The position numbers and the translations under genes were made by a program. A stretch of DNA of 64,000 bases from Craspedostauros australis (taxonomy: Eukaryota > Bacillariophyta > Bacillariophyceae > Mastogloiales > Achnanthaceae), in the NCBI GenBank assembly GCA_026770025.1, contig JAMXDE010000011.1, forward strand, positions 2,416,041 to 2,480,040, read 5' to 3'. Positions 53,202-64,000 of this stretch are shown piece by piece (the stretch's first letter is position 1; the number at the start of each line of letters is the position of its first letter). Below the pieces are notes generated by a model. It ran no database searches. It saw only the letters and a list, made by a program, of their open reading frames with translations, and was not told the DNA's origin.

Positions 53202-53365
53202 TGACAACTTTCTCTGTACCTTCTTACCTCTTTACAAATCATATTAGTCAATATACTGGTCGGGGGGATTGTCTTCGGACAACTCACAAATAAGAACAAG
53301 AGCTCCGGCCAGGGCACGCAACAACAGGCCAATACGTCTATAGTAGCTACTTGTGCACTTTGACA
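53202..53365 (+). repeat. Copia-2 3' LTR (164 bp)
   Basis: Preceded by a short purine run (CAAGGGGCG), partner of 32772-32923, and followed by the TCACA duplication. Confidence 0.9.
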
Positions 53366-53417
53366 TCACACACAACCATCAACACACATGCACGATCTGT
53401 TGTTGTTCTACGAAATG

Positions 53418-55856
53418 CTAATAAATGTATCGTATTACTCTACTTCTTCGGGATGCAGCGGCTACATGCTGACTCTCTTGCGGCCGTTCAACCGGAAGGC
53501 TGTTGCTCGCGCTCTTGGTGACTACTCCCTCGCTCTTGCATGGCTTCGCAGTTGCCTTTGCTGTGGTCTTCTTGTTGCTGCACTTTGCGGTTGCCTTTGC
53601 TGCTGCCCTTTGCAGTTGCCTTTGCTGTGGTCTTGTTGCTGCTGTCTTCGCCTTCTTCAAGGGCCTCGATGTTGTCTTCGTTCCGTCCTTGCCCTTCCTC
53701 TTGCTGGTGGCCTTTGCAGGTTGCCTACTATCTATATCCTGTTGCTCGACTTTCTTTTTTATCATGGCAGCCAATTCCTCTCTCTCAGCGTCACAGAGTT
53801 CCCCCATGGTGTTGCTCGATGCAACTCAATTCCGCCACGCTCATCTTCTGAAGGATCTGCTCGCGAGTGGCCTCCACATTCGGTTTCTCGTATTTCAGTT
53901 TGTTGCTGTCGCTCTTTCGTTTCATCCCGCACTGGGCATGCCAATTCCATGTCGGTGTACTCCACGCCGATGACTTGTCCATCTTCATCTTTCATTGGGA
54001 CTTGCCTCTTGGTCACGTTCATCCTGAGCCCTCTGGATTCCGTCACGAACTTGTTGCTGCCTTTGCAGGCACAGATCGCGTAAGCAATTTGGTGATGACG
54101 AATGGAGGCAGTGGCAAGTGTCTTGAGTGACAAGTGCTCCCAGCACTTCAGGGAAGCTTGCCACAATTCTTCAGACGACATGATGTTGCTTCCGTAGTTT
54201 CTGGCTTGGTATGACGACACATTACGCGACAATACAGGGAAGACGCAGTCGTCATTGACGTTGGTGATTGGGGAGTTTGGAGGTTGAATGCGGAGATGCC
54301 AACCGAGGCCTTTGAACCGTTCGTTGATGAACTCCAGCAGTTCCTGGTTTTGATGAGGCCCCGCACCATCCATTTGGTAGCGAACAACGACTCACATCTC
54401 TTTGTTGTCTCCGCGGACTCTGGCAACAAGATCTTGGATGGCTGGGATCTCCGAGGTCTCGAAGTACTTTTTGAGACTGAACTTCTTCTTGCTGTTCACT
54501 TCTTCTTTGGTCCCTGTGATCTCCAGCGTTTGCCACCTGCGCTCACCTTTCTTCCTCAAGCGGTTCTCTGGGGTTGGTGGGCATTTGTAGTTGCCCCTGC
54601 TGTCGTAGACGCGGCCGAACGAATCCTTCATCGCGACCTTCCAATGACCAACTCGCTCGAAGTTCAAGAGGTGCGCCGTTCCGCCCTTCTCGAGGCAGTT
54701 GTCGTTGGGCACAAAGGCGGAAGAAGCAATGGCCATAGTCTTGACCAAGTGGTTGCGATGTTGACAATGGTGCACAACTGGTTTCACCTTCAATTTCTCA
54801 ACGGACTTGATGTGCTTTCGTCCGACAATCGACCAGAACCACTTCTCATCCATGTGAACAACAATCACTTGCGTGTTTTTGAAGCGCTTCGCTGACTCCC
54901 AGAACATGCAGAACTCGTTGGCCCAATTGATGCGCTTCTGCACTGTACCTTTGCTGAGGAAGGGGAGGATTTTGGTGGATGTGTACTTGCTGCCTTCGAG
55001 CCCCAGTACGAACTTTTGGATGGACATGGGACTGACAATGTGCACTATTCCACTTCCCGCAATTTCGCTTGCAATGTCCCGCCAGGATAGGGCTCCTCCG
55101 GACCTCTGCAACACCGTTGAAGATCGCTCAGGAGGTGCGGACCACGGTCATGCCACTCCTTTGCAAGGTCCTCTGCAGCCTTCTTTTGGTCTGTTGTCGC
55201 ATTGGTGAAGGCCATGTCGATGTATTCTTTGTTCAGTTTCTGCCCAGCATTGTCTGCACGCAACATCCTCTCGAAGGCTTTCCGAGCTGTGAAGTGTTGA
55301 AGCTTGTATGCGCGTGCTCGTGAAACACAGAAAGCCCAGCGTCATCGCGCTTCTTCCGTTCCGTATTGCCTTCGTGGAAATCTTTCAACACGCGCGAAAC
55401 GCAGCTCCTGTCTACACCCCATGCATGTGCAATGCAACTGATGAGAAAGGAAGGTGAGCCAAGGATGAGACGAAGCTTGACGATGTTGTCGTTCTCTTCC
55501 TCATCCAGATGCTTCTTTCCTTTTGGTGCTGTTTGCCCGCTGCTGCCTGCAACCGTCCGCAACCAACCCCTTTTGTTCATGTCGTTGTGATGCTTTTGCA
55601 AATCGGCCAGCACTTCGGCCTTGTCATCCAAACAACGTATTAGAAGGCGTCGGATTGGCGTTATTTCCGGTTTCTCTGCTTCTTTCTGGGTGGCGCTGGG
55701 AGCTGCAGTCGTGAGGTTGCGGAGCTCGGCGGCAGAGTGATGGTTGGGAGACAGCAACGATGGTAATGGAAAGGCGTCACTGGGTTCCTGTTTGGTTGCC
55801 CTTGCCGGAGCCTCCATGTTGCACACCCTGCACATGACTCCGGAACGACGTAGCAA
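53418..55856 (-). pseudogene. Mariner-like (plant-type MLE) transposase pseudogene
   Basis: Read from right to left: an N-terminal helix-turn-helix region (DRSCVSRVLKDFHEG, about 55400), a frameshift near 55250, then the catalytic core with VVHMDEKWF (first Asp, about 54850), MDGAGPHQNQ (second Asp, about 54370) and QPPNSPITNVNDD (third Asp, about 54250). The second and third Asp are about 39 residues apart, as in plant mariner-like transposases. A single TGA (54392-54394) interrupts the core without changing frame. A second frameshift near 53800 leads to a Lys/Ala/Gln-rich tail (53720 down to 53470) with several nuclear-localisation-like runs. I could not find terminal inverted repeats. Confidence 0.7.
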
Positions 55857-56096
55857 TGATCTCGTGAGAGAACAGGATTCACCTTCACGAATGCCTCTTC
55901 ATCTGCTGCGAGGGGTTCATCGCCTCTGTCTGCATATTCATCATTCCTATTCTTTACCGTCTTGCTCAGGCCGACAATGAAGGCCATGCCCAGATTAAAG
56001 TACTTGCCGTTGGAGACATGGGGAGCCACCTCCACGTATTGGCAATACCAATACGGATCATGGTGGCGAACGAAAGATGGAATGATGGCTTGGGTT

Positions 56097-56098
<2 letters not shown>

Positions 56099-56161
<63 letters not shown>
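56099..56161 (+). repeat. (GT)n microsatellite, about 31 units
   Basis: About 62 bp of uninterrupted GT/TG dinucleotides. It creates the poly-(HT) and poly-(CV) open frames here, which are not genes. Confidence 0.95.
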
Positions 56162-56163
<2 letters not shown>

Positions 56164-57228
56164 ACGATTTTGTCGATGATGACAGAGATGTGAACAACGA
56201 AGGAATATCGCAGGCACACAGTGCCTGTAGAAGCATGATGGTCATGTTCCACAGCACATTGGCCGCAGAAAAGCATCAACGATTGCAGCAACGAGAGAGC
56301 AGGTTGGAGAGGTCCCAATTGCCCTGCTGGTTGTCCAAACCACATCATTCGTGCGACCACAAACAATGTTCTGTGAAGAACAATGGAACAAGAACCCGAT
56401 GTCATTCTAACGCACTCGACGCCACCGCGAAGAACATTATCGAAGTCGTCGATGTGAGTTAGGATTCGGGCGTAGTCGGCGCGAATCGGTGGAGGATGTC
56501 TCTTGAATCTGCCAGCTTCGGGATAGCCGTGTAATGCAGTTCAAGAGAGGTGTACTGATTAAAGAGTTGTTACTGTAACGATGAGTAGATGAGTGCTTTG
56601 TAGCTAATCCTTGTCTGTGTATATTATGAGTTAGCTTGTAGTGTTAGTAGGATGAAGAAACGATGCCACACAACTTGGCGAGTTCCTGCACTGATGTACT
56701 TGGTTCAGTGCTCAAGGGTAGATGATCATTACAGTGCTTTGCTCTCCGCACATGTAGATACGCTGTAGTGTAGGCCATGACGCATGTTAGTGACAGTCAT
56801 GAAGCAGTGGCTGTGACTGGAGCTGATCCTCGGATTCCATTGCTCAAGTTGAAGCAAGTAGGATTCACACGTTGAGACTACGGCAATGATGCAGTAGTCG
56901 TCAGCATGGAGGGAATCGAGGTATGTTGTAGTAAAAGGATCTGAGGAGCATATAGTTCCCAAGGTGAGGTGTGAGTCAGGTCGGTCATGTTTGAGTCATG
57001 ATGGATTCGTGAATGGAGGAGAGAAAGGAGGAGAGAAGATTTGGTGGTCGATCAAGTCGGAAGATTTCGCGCCAAAACAAGAATTTTCTCCCATCGGGGT
57101 TGTACCGTGTTCGGTAATAGTCTGTCCCCTCATTGAATCTCAACTCTCCCTCTCAGTGTTGGGTCGTGATGGAGTTGTGGTATCGATGAAAACTTCATCC
57201 TTCGTTGTTGTTTGTTATTTGCTGGTTG
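56162..57228. other. Unassigned; likely includes the 3' LTR of Copia-5
   Basis: On the minus strand, downstream of the Copia-5 RNase H stop, a purine run (GAGAGGGAGAG, about 57145-57155) looks like a polypurine tract, so an LTR may begin near 57145 and extend leftward. Its other copy would lie outside the window, so its borders cannot be fixed. No gene recognised. Confidence 0.35.
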
Positions 57229-60200
57229 TTACCAGCCCATGATCTTGAATCGTAGGTATTCGAAGACTACGATGGACAATCCTTTGGTGAAGATGTCGGC
57301 GAGTTGCTCCGGCGTAGAGATGTGCTGAATGCAGATGAAGCCCGCCTTGACCCAGTACCAAAAGAAGTGCCACTTGGTTAAGAAGTGTTTGGTGCGCGCG
57401 GTCGGCTGATGATTGTGGCGAGGGAAATGCAGGCTTGGTTGTCCTCGAAGACAGTGCATTGGAGGTTGGTGTAACAGCGGCATGTCGGTGCCGGCGTTGT
57501 TGATCACTTGGCGAATGAGTTGTTGGATGGGAATCAATGTTCGCATTGCCAGGGAGAGAGCGGCGTACTCGGACTCCATCGTGGATAACGCGATCTCAGT
57601 TTGGAGTTTTGACTTCCAAATGAGAGGGCATCCACCCAATGTGATGAGATATCCCGTGCGTGACTTGACCGACACCGGGTCTTTGCTGTCCTCACGTTGA
57701 TAGAGGCCTGCGAAGTCAGCGTCCACGTAGCACTTGAGATCGAGTTGCCCTGTAGGGCGAACAATGGTGCCCATTGTTTCCGTGTGCTTGAGATAGCGCA
57801 TGATGCGCTTGACAGCTTTGGCGTGTGGAGCGGCGGGGATCGTGTCCGAGCGAGCGACTTGGGAGACTGCGAAGGCGAGATCGGGGCGAGTGTTCGTTGT
57901 GAGGTAGAGCAGCATGCCGACGACAGAGCGGTAGTTCCATTTCTCGTTCATGGCTGGTTCATCCTTGCACTGTCCGATTGCGAGTTGGGTAGTAGGTACC
58001 GGGCAATGGATTGCAGTTCGACATCTTGTGTGTCTCAAGGATCTTTTTGATCAATCCTGGTTGTCGAAGATGGACGGTATCCGCCTTTGGGTCGCGGCAG
58101 AGCTCAATCCCCAGGGAATTCAGTGAAGCTGCCTTCCTGGGTAGCTCGAACCCTGAGGGGTTCACGCATTGATGCAATGAAGTCGTCAGCATCCTTTTGG
58201 TCTTGAGGCGATTCCTGCATCGTCCAATGTAAAGAACGATCATGATGTTGTGCTTGATGAATAGGCATTGCTCTTGATCGCAGGCTTTGAAGCCGACTGT
58301 AATCAGTGGCCCGGATAGAGGTGCTCGTACCACAAGCGCGGTGCGATCGTCAATCCGTAGAGGCTCTTGCGGAGTCGGAGACAGGTGTTGGGTCCTTTGC
58401 TTGATTTGAAAACCGCGAGGAGGTGGAGATCACAGGCTTGTGGATGGAGCCTGTACGAAGGCGTTGGTGAAGTCGATTGACGTGGTTGTCCAACCCATCA
58501 CGATGGATGTGCTCAGGAAAACGCGAACCGATGACCAGGCCACGACTGGCGCGTAGGTGGATGCATCTTCATTTCATAAGGTCTCCGCGGCAACACCAAG
58601 CGACCCTTGTATTTCTTGATTGTCCCGTCTGGCAAGCGCTTGCGGCGGAAAGACCCAGGTCCCTGGGAAGATTCGATCGTTGACCGACGTCGGCCTTTTG
58701 GATCTCTTCCCACGTTCCCTTTTCCGTGAGGGCCTTGATTTCCTTTTGGGCTGCTTGCATCCATTCGTCCTTGTTGTCGTCGCGAATTGCTTCGTCGAAG
58801 GAGAGTGTGTCAGGGTCACTGTTGGATGCCTTGTACACGGATGAGCGTTCGGTGATGTCCAAGTCGCCGCCTGTCGCAAAGTAACTTATCATGTGTCCAT
58901 CAACGTATGTTGGGAAGTTCGTTGAGTCTCGTTGCGGCTCGATGATGGAGAGCGGCGTAAGCATGTTTGTTTCGATGTTCGCCCATGCGTGCTCTGGAAT
59001 GCATGTTGCCTGTGTCCGGATGGACGATGGGTCAACTTCAAGTGTCGATCCAATTTTGTCAGAGACACGCGTTGCTGGAGCCACCATTGAGAGGTGGCAG
59101 TGTTGGTTTCGATCATCCCTTGGACAAACTTCTCGACTTTCGAAATTCACTTGGCTGTGGCCATGGCCCTGGAAGCGGATGGTCGTGGCTTGGCGACGGA
59201 GTAGTTCGAATGCGAGACGATAGTGATGATTCTCAGAGATGGCGTTCCACACGGAGCGAGTTCTTTTGAAAAGGTGTTTCCACTGATTCTGCTTTCGGGA
59301 GGAAGAAAACCTTTCATCATCAACTATTCCGGATCCTGGTACGACCATGGCTCAGGTTTGGCCGATGACATGTAGTCAAAGGCATCGAAGCTGGGGTTCA
59401 TGGTGCCGGTTCGAATGACAGTGCTCATCTGTTGACGAAACTTGGGCCGACAGCGTATCAGTCGCTTGTCTCCTGAGGGTCGTCGCAACGAATCTCGCAG
59501 TGGAAGATCGACTTCAGAAGTGTCTCTCCATGTCCGGTAGAAGTCCTCGTAGACGTCTTGGAATGGCGTTGGTCCCCTCTTCGACGCATGTTGTCTGGAT
59601 CCGGCTGCCACCATCGGCCATGTTGATGCTGTCTTCTCTTGCTTCAGTCGCCTTTGGCGCGAATGTTGGAAGGACTACGTTTGGTTGGTTGCGGATTCAA
59701 AGTGTTGAATTGGAGTCGAAGTCTGCGCAGTAGGTAGTTGCATCCACCTTGAATTGGTGTAAGTCGATGGAGAGAGAGTCGCTGCCTTCACGTTGAAGGG
59801 GTTTCAATTGTGTGTAAGCAATCGACGACAGCTTGTGAGAATGTGATGATTGATGCAGAATCAGGGTGTAGTTCCCTGGTTGTTGCCTCCTGTGCATTTC
59901 TTCCATGCTGGCCACTGCGGCAACAGAACAAAGTAGTACATCGTATCTTTCGTCGTCGAAACCATGCGGCTTTGCCTCCCATGCGCGCATACGGAATCGC
60001 TTTGGTTGTTTGCGACTTCTCGTGCTTCGGGTCTTACTGGCATTGATTCAAGCTAGGCATGTGGTGTTGTGGAACCGTTTTCAGTTGGCGCCGATCTGAA
60101 GGAGGGTAATGGAGTTGTCGGCCTGGAATTGGTGACCTCGGGAGGTGAGTCCAATTGCGTTGAGTGTTCGCTGTCCTGTGATTCTATAAGGGTCAGGTAC

Positions 60201-63200
60201 CGGGGGCTCATCATAGCTCCTCTTCGAGATTTGGTCTGTTGCCTCCCTCTGGACGGGCATCGGAGGGGCAAGAGGTCACTCATGAGATCTGGTCTGGTGT
60301 GTCGTGTTGCGACTCTTCGCCAATACCTGTGCGCCATTTCACGAACGGTTTGTTGGTTTCGCGTTCGGTTGGCGGTGGTGGAGTATGGTCGTCGTTGCGT
60401 TGTAACCGGTTGTGGTCTCGCGTGTCTGAAGCGAAGATGTCGTCCTGCTCCATTGTTCCACATCGTCGTCATCAAATGATATTGAAAAGGTGGTGTCACA
60501 AACATGCGAGTCCATTCTCCGATTGATAGCTTGGAAGGTGCTTCAAGTCGGAGCATCGTTGCGAACCAGTCATCGAACACAACAGTGACTGAGGTGTGAT
60601 TGACCTGTCCGTGTGATGAACCAAAGGTCGGGTTGAGCTGCTTCGTGGAAGACCCTGTTTACGTATCTTTCTCCTCTTGGTTCCCTCGAGGTATCTTGCG
60701 TCCGTCGCCAGTGCTTTGTTAGGACATAGACTGGGCTGCCCCATACGGCAGGTTGTGAAGTTGCTTAGGGGGAACGAATGCGCGACAGAACTCGTAAGGT
60801 GTGAGACTGTTGCGGGGTTAGGTACACGATTGTAGATATACGCGGCTGCACTACGGCCATTGGCCACAGTTTTGAGCGTCAACATTGTTGCCATGATGCT
60901 TTGATGCATCATCATGGTTCGGGCCATTGGAAGAATTGTTCGAATGCTTCGCTCGGCGATCCATTGTGATGATGTGCGCCGACGCTGCGAATCGATGGAC
61001 TTGAGAAATTCTCGGTGTTTTGGAGTATTCGGGCGAGGTGAAGGTAGTTGCGTTATCCGATAGATAGGATCGCACGGGACTCCCACATTCGACACATCAG
61101 TTCGAACCGTTCCTTGGCTTCGAAATGGCGTGTGTGGTTAGCGCTCTCTGGTCCACATGATTTCCGAGCGTGATCGACGAAGTGGCGCCTCCTTTGTACA
61201 TTTACGTTTGGATCGCCTTTGCCTCGTCTGAGAAGAGCGTCCTGGCGGTTCGGCCCGACGAAGTGTCCCACTGATCCTTGTTGTCCTGGGAACAAGTGAT
61301 CGGTGCGCAAAACTCTTGTTTGTCACGAATGACATGTTGATTATTCCTGGTGAGGCGACGGGGCAACTTTCCGAAGTGGCAAGCGGCGCAGAGCGGAAGG
61401 CTGTGACCTTGCCGCAGCTGTGGTCATCTTCTAGCGATTCTGACCAGTGGGTGCACCCGACCAGCAGAACTTCACTCGACTGAAGGATAAATTCGAGACG
61501 ATAGTGCAACCGAAGAAGTTCCTTTATGCGGTTGGTGAGATTCACGTTGTGGTCTGATACGGTAAGACGATGGACGTTAGTGCGCTGAACTCATGGATGT
61601 TGTCGGCGCTGTAGCCGACGAATGTTGGCAGCCTTGTGGATTCCTTGTAGTTCGCTACGATTGCATTGCGATCGTCACTGTCCCAGGATTCCGCTGAGTT
61701 TGCAGAGGACTTGTCGAACAATCGTTCTCCCTGATATTCTTCAAGAAGACTGGAAGTCTGATTAGCTTGACCTTGACTCGGACATGGAAGCAAGGCAGTC
61801 GCAATTTGCGAGGGCTTCCAGTTACATCAAGGACATACATTCGACGGTCCCAACGCATTCACTTGATTTTCTTGGATCCGTTGGAAAGGTCGGTCTTGGT
61901 GGGAGGACGTGGAGTAGAAACAAATCGTTGAGGTCATTTGTTACAGAAATTGATGCTGCCGCTGTCCCATACAAGTTCGAATGGAGCATCGGGTGAGAGA
62001 TAACTCTAGCTTAGCTGGAGATGCGAAAGCATTGCGATTGGAGTGGAAGCTAGATCTTGCAGAGGAGTAGTGCTGGCATGTCATTGTCAATTGTTGCTTT
62101 TGATTTGATCATACATCAATCAAGTCCGCGAGTTGGGTACAGCTCAAAGATTTCGTGAGATGGATGAGGTGCGACCTTCCTGGCGGGCAATTTTGCTGTC
62201 GGAGTGTTTGGTTTTTACCATAACGTGGATTTTCGATTGATTCCATGACGACGTTTTGATCTGTGTTGCGAGTTTTGTCCGAGCCGGGGACGCCACACCG
62301 TTTTGTCCGTGGGGAGTTCACTTTCGACACGTTCACTGGTTTGGGTCCATCTGGGTCAAGCTTTCCATCACGAGGTCGTGAGACTGCGTGTTCACAGCTC
62401 CATTGAAGTGTGTGGGACGTTTGTGCACTTGCTTGAAACCGTTCTTTGACTCGTGCCGTGTTGTAGACTAGGCAGCAGAGTTATTGAGTCGGTCTTCGTG
62501 AACGTTCGTGTGGAGGAGGAGTAGAGTTCGGCGATCAGCTCAGCATTAGCTGCCGCGATGTACCACCCATACTCTACTCGATGGTGATGGACTGGGTGAG
62601 CGAGAGGAGAAACATTTCAGCGATGCTACCGAAGTAGTTGAAGAGGTGAAGAGGTTCCAGACGAGAGACCACCAGGTGTCTTCGGCTGATGAGGCGCTGT
62701 GAACATGTCCACGCGCCATGTCAATGGAGAGGTTGTCCTGTTTGGAGCTTGCTTGCCTTTGCCTTCGCCTTGAACTGAAGTTGTCCGGGTGGCTCTCGTG
62801 TTATTGCGAGAGACGCCAGCGGCGACACTTGGCGCACACATGAACGTCTGTCGTTGACAAGCTTGCGTGTGGTTCACCGTCTTGGGAGCTTTGGAACGAC
62901 CAGCCTTGGCCGGCGTTGCGTTGGCGTCCCGTTCCTTGGATTCTTGAAGTTGTTTTCTCTTTCGTCGTTCTTGAGAACCCTTGTGTTGCTCGGACGTTGG
63001 CGCTTGGCATTCTGGACGACGTTGTTGGGCGTACGAGTCCTGGGTACGTGTTATCTTTGTACGCCTGATGCGTGCAGCGATTTCCGCGCACTTCGTTCTC
63101 GTACACACTCGGCTGTTACAGATAGCCATCCATGTGAGGTCTTTTGCGGCAAGCTTGGGGCGAGCATACTCGTACGTGAACGGGACGCATGAGGATTTCC

Positions 63201-63930
63201 TCAAGGTCATCCTTCATCACATAGAAGGACGTCGGTACTGCTCCCAGACCGATCTGTCCTCCAGCCTGCAGAAGGCATCGAGGAGCGGTCCTGCTGAGGA
63301 GACGAGGTCAAGCGACCGCGTCGTCGAGGCCTTGCAAAGAGCAACGAAGGTGGACTGCCATGAACCAACGTTCTCGTTTGGAAACGTCTGCGTTGAACTT
63401 CACGGTTTGGGCCTGCGAGGGCGTCTTTTCATCCAAAGAGTTGGCCGAGTTTGCTGTTCATGAACTCACGAAAGAGTGATTGAGTTATCGTGGAACTTCG
63501 GCTCGATCGGTTCATGAGCTGGTCTTCGAGGACTGGATCAGACTGTCACGGAATAACACTGAGGCTGTCCTCGTTGTTCTGGACCGTCGTAGTGATCCCC
63601 TTTGCAGATGGAAGTCGTCGAAGTGCCTTGTGGCAATCTTCATAGTGAGGCGGCTGGTGAGTCCTAGGAACGCAAGTCCATCCCTGACTCTGCGTTGGCG
63701 TCAGCGATGTACGCCATGGTGAGGAGTCCCGGTTCTTGCCATGTGGTTTTTCGCACCAGGCGAATGAACTGCTGGTGTTCCCTCCTTTCTTGGGAACTTG
63801 TCCGTGGTCCCTTGCTCTCGCGGTTGGACTGGTTGGTGGAGTCAGCACCGTTATGGAGGATTCTCTGTTTGTTGAGAGTTTGGTCCTCACCTGGGTGTGT
63901 GACTCGTCTGGAGGCCGGTCCAGTTCCCAT
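57229..63930 (-). pseudogene. Copia-5, heavily decayed gag-pol on minus strand
   Basis: Read from right to left: gag-like fragments with a Cys-containing HVCAKC piece (63930 to 62626); a pre-integrase segment with LLRLHYRL (about 61520); integrase pieces SDNATTFTSPEYSK (about 61055) and IAERSIRTI (about 60960); a connection region; the start of reverse transcriptase with FDEAIRDDNKDEWMQAAQKEI (split here as FDEAIRDDNK and DEWMQAAQKEI, about 58750-58800); a corrupted YVDD region (about 58230); and RNase H with CYVDADFAG and STMESEYAALS (57960 to 57229). Many frameshifts and stops separate the parts, and the third RNase H Asp region is out of frame. It is a different, older lineage from Copia-3/4. 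Its 5' LTR was not found and probably lies past 64000. Confidence 0.75.
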
Positions 63931-64000
63931 TTGGTGACGCCTGCGGTCCAGGGTCCCGTTGCGTCGCTGGCTTGGGATGCCTCCCAGGATGGGAACGGTT
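63931..64000. other. Window edge
   Basis: Too short to assign; probably the 5' leader or gag start of Copia-5. Confidence 0.3.

Larger units (their letters stand above)
32772..53365 (+). mobile_element. Copia-2, old outer element of a three-level nest
   Basis: LTRs lie at 32772-32923 and 53202-53365, with the duplication TCACA directly outside (32767-32771 and 53366-53370). The two LTRs differ at roughly ten positions and by small indels, including a block of about 12 bp, so this is the oldest of the nested three. Only about 70 bp of interior remain on the left before Copia-3 interrupts it. The gag start ATG (32977, in an ACCATGG context) is on the left side, and its reading frame continues on the right side at 47782. 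The remaining interior, 47782-53201, has decayed gag and pol. Confidence 0.9.

Noticed and set aside
55966-56462. Poly-(HT) and poly-(CV) proteins
   Set aside because: They are translations of the (GT)n microsatellite.

Overview
The window is nuclear DNA of a diatom. The best evidence is an intact silicon transporter gene (17044-18696) carrying two EGxQ motifs, two GRQ motifs and the CMLD motif. Supporting evidence is the intron-free host genes with CAA/CAAA-rich leaders and the many Ty1/copia, PIF/Harbinger, piggyBac-like and mariner-like elements. No rRNA, tRNA, CRISPR array or bacterial-style operon was recognised. Taxonomic placement below 'diatom' is not possible by eye.

Layout. 1-547: end of an unidentified reading frame, then unassigned DNA. 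548-13298: three PIF/Harbinger elements (A, B, C) in head-to-tail contact, with a 3-bp AGT at the A/B junction, the B/C junction and the outer end of C. B has an intact transposase gene and an intact Myb/SANT gene, a 2.1-kb 12-bp minisatellite, and a degraded piggyBac-like element inserted in its right part. C is an internally deleted derivative. 13391-14137: a TA-flanked foldback/MITE element with seven copies of a 16-bp palindrome. 14657-25599: the host gene island, comprising a small WY-motif protein (minus), the silicon transporter (plus), a frameshifted ankyrin/BTB-like pseudogene (plus), and a 1539-residue fatty-acyl-AMP-ligase / carrier / membrane synthetase (minus) built like the bacterial Pls/PosA polyamino-acid synthetases.

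26194-32330: a young Copia element (Copia-1) with 131-133-bp LTRs, gag and pol in one frame split by a single UAA, and a 29-G polypurine tract. 32772-53365: a three-level nest. Old Copia-2 carries Copia-3 (minus) inserted seven codons into its gag, and Copia-3 carries Copia-4 (plus) inserted in its 3' LTR. Each level has its own 5-bp target duplication (TCACA, ACAAC, AGTGG), and LTR divergence falls from outside to inside. Copia-3 and Copia-4 each keep an uninterrupted 1881-codon gag-pol. 53418-55856: a mariner-like transposase pseudogene (minus). 57229 to about 63930: a heavily decayed Copia (minus) whose 5' end may lie beyond the window.

How parts relate. The host genes most worth attention are the silicic acid transporter and the acyl-activating membrane synthetase about 2.3 kb downstream. 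Nothing in the sequence proves they act together. Everything else is a readable history of transposition, with at least five insertions datable relative to one another by nesting.
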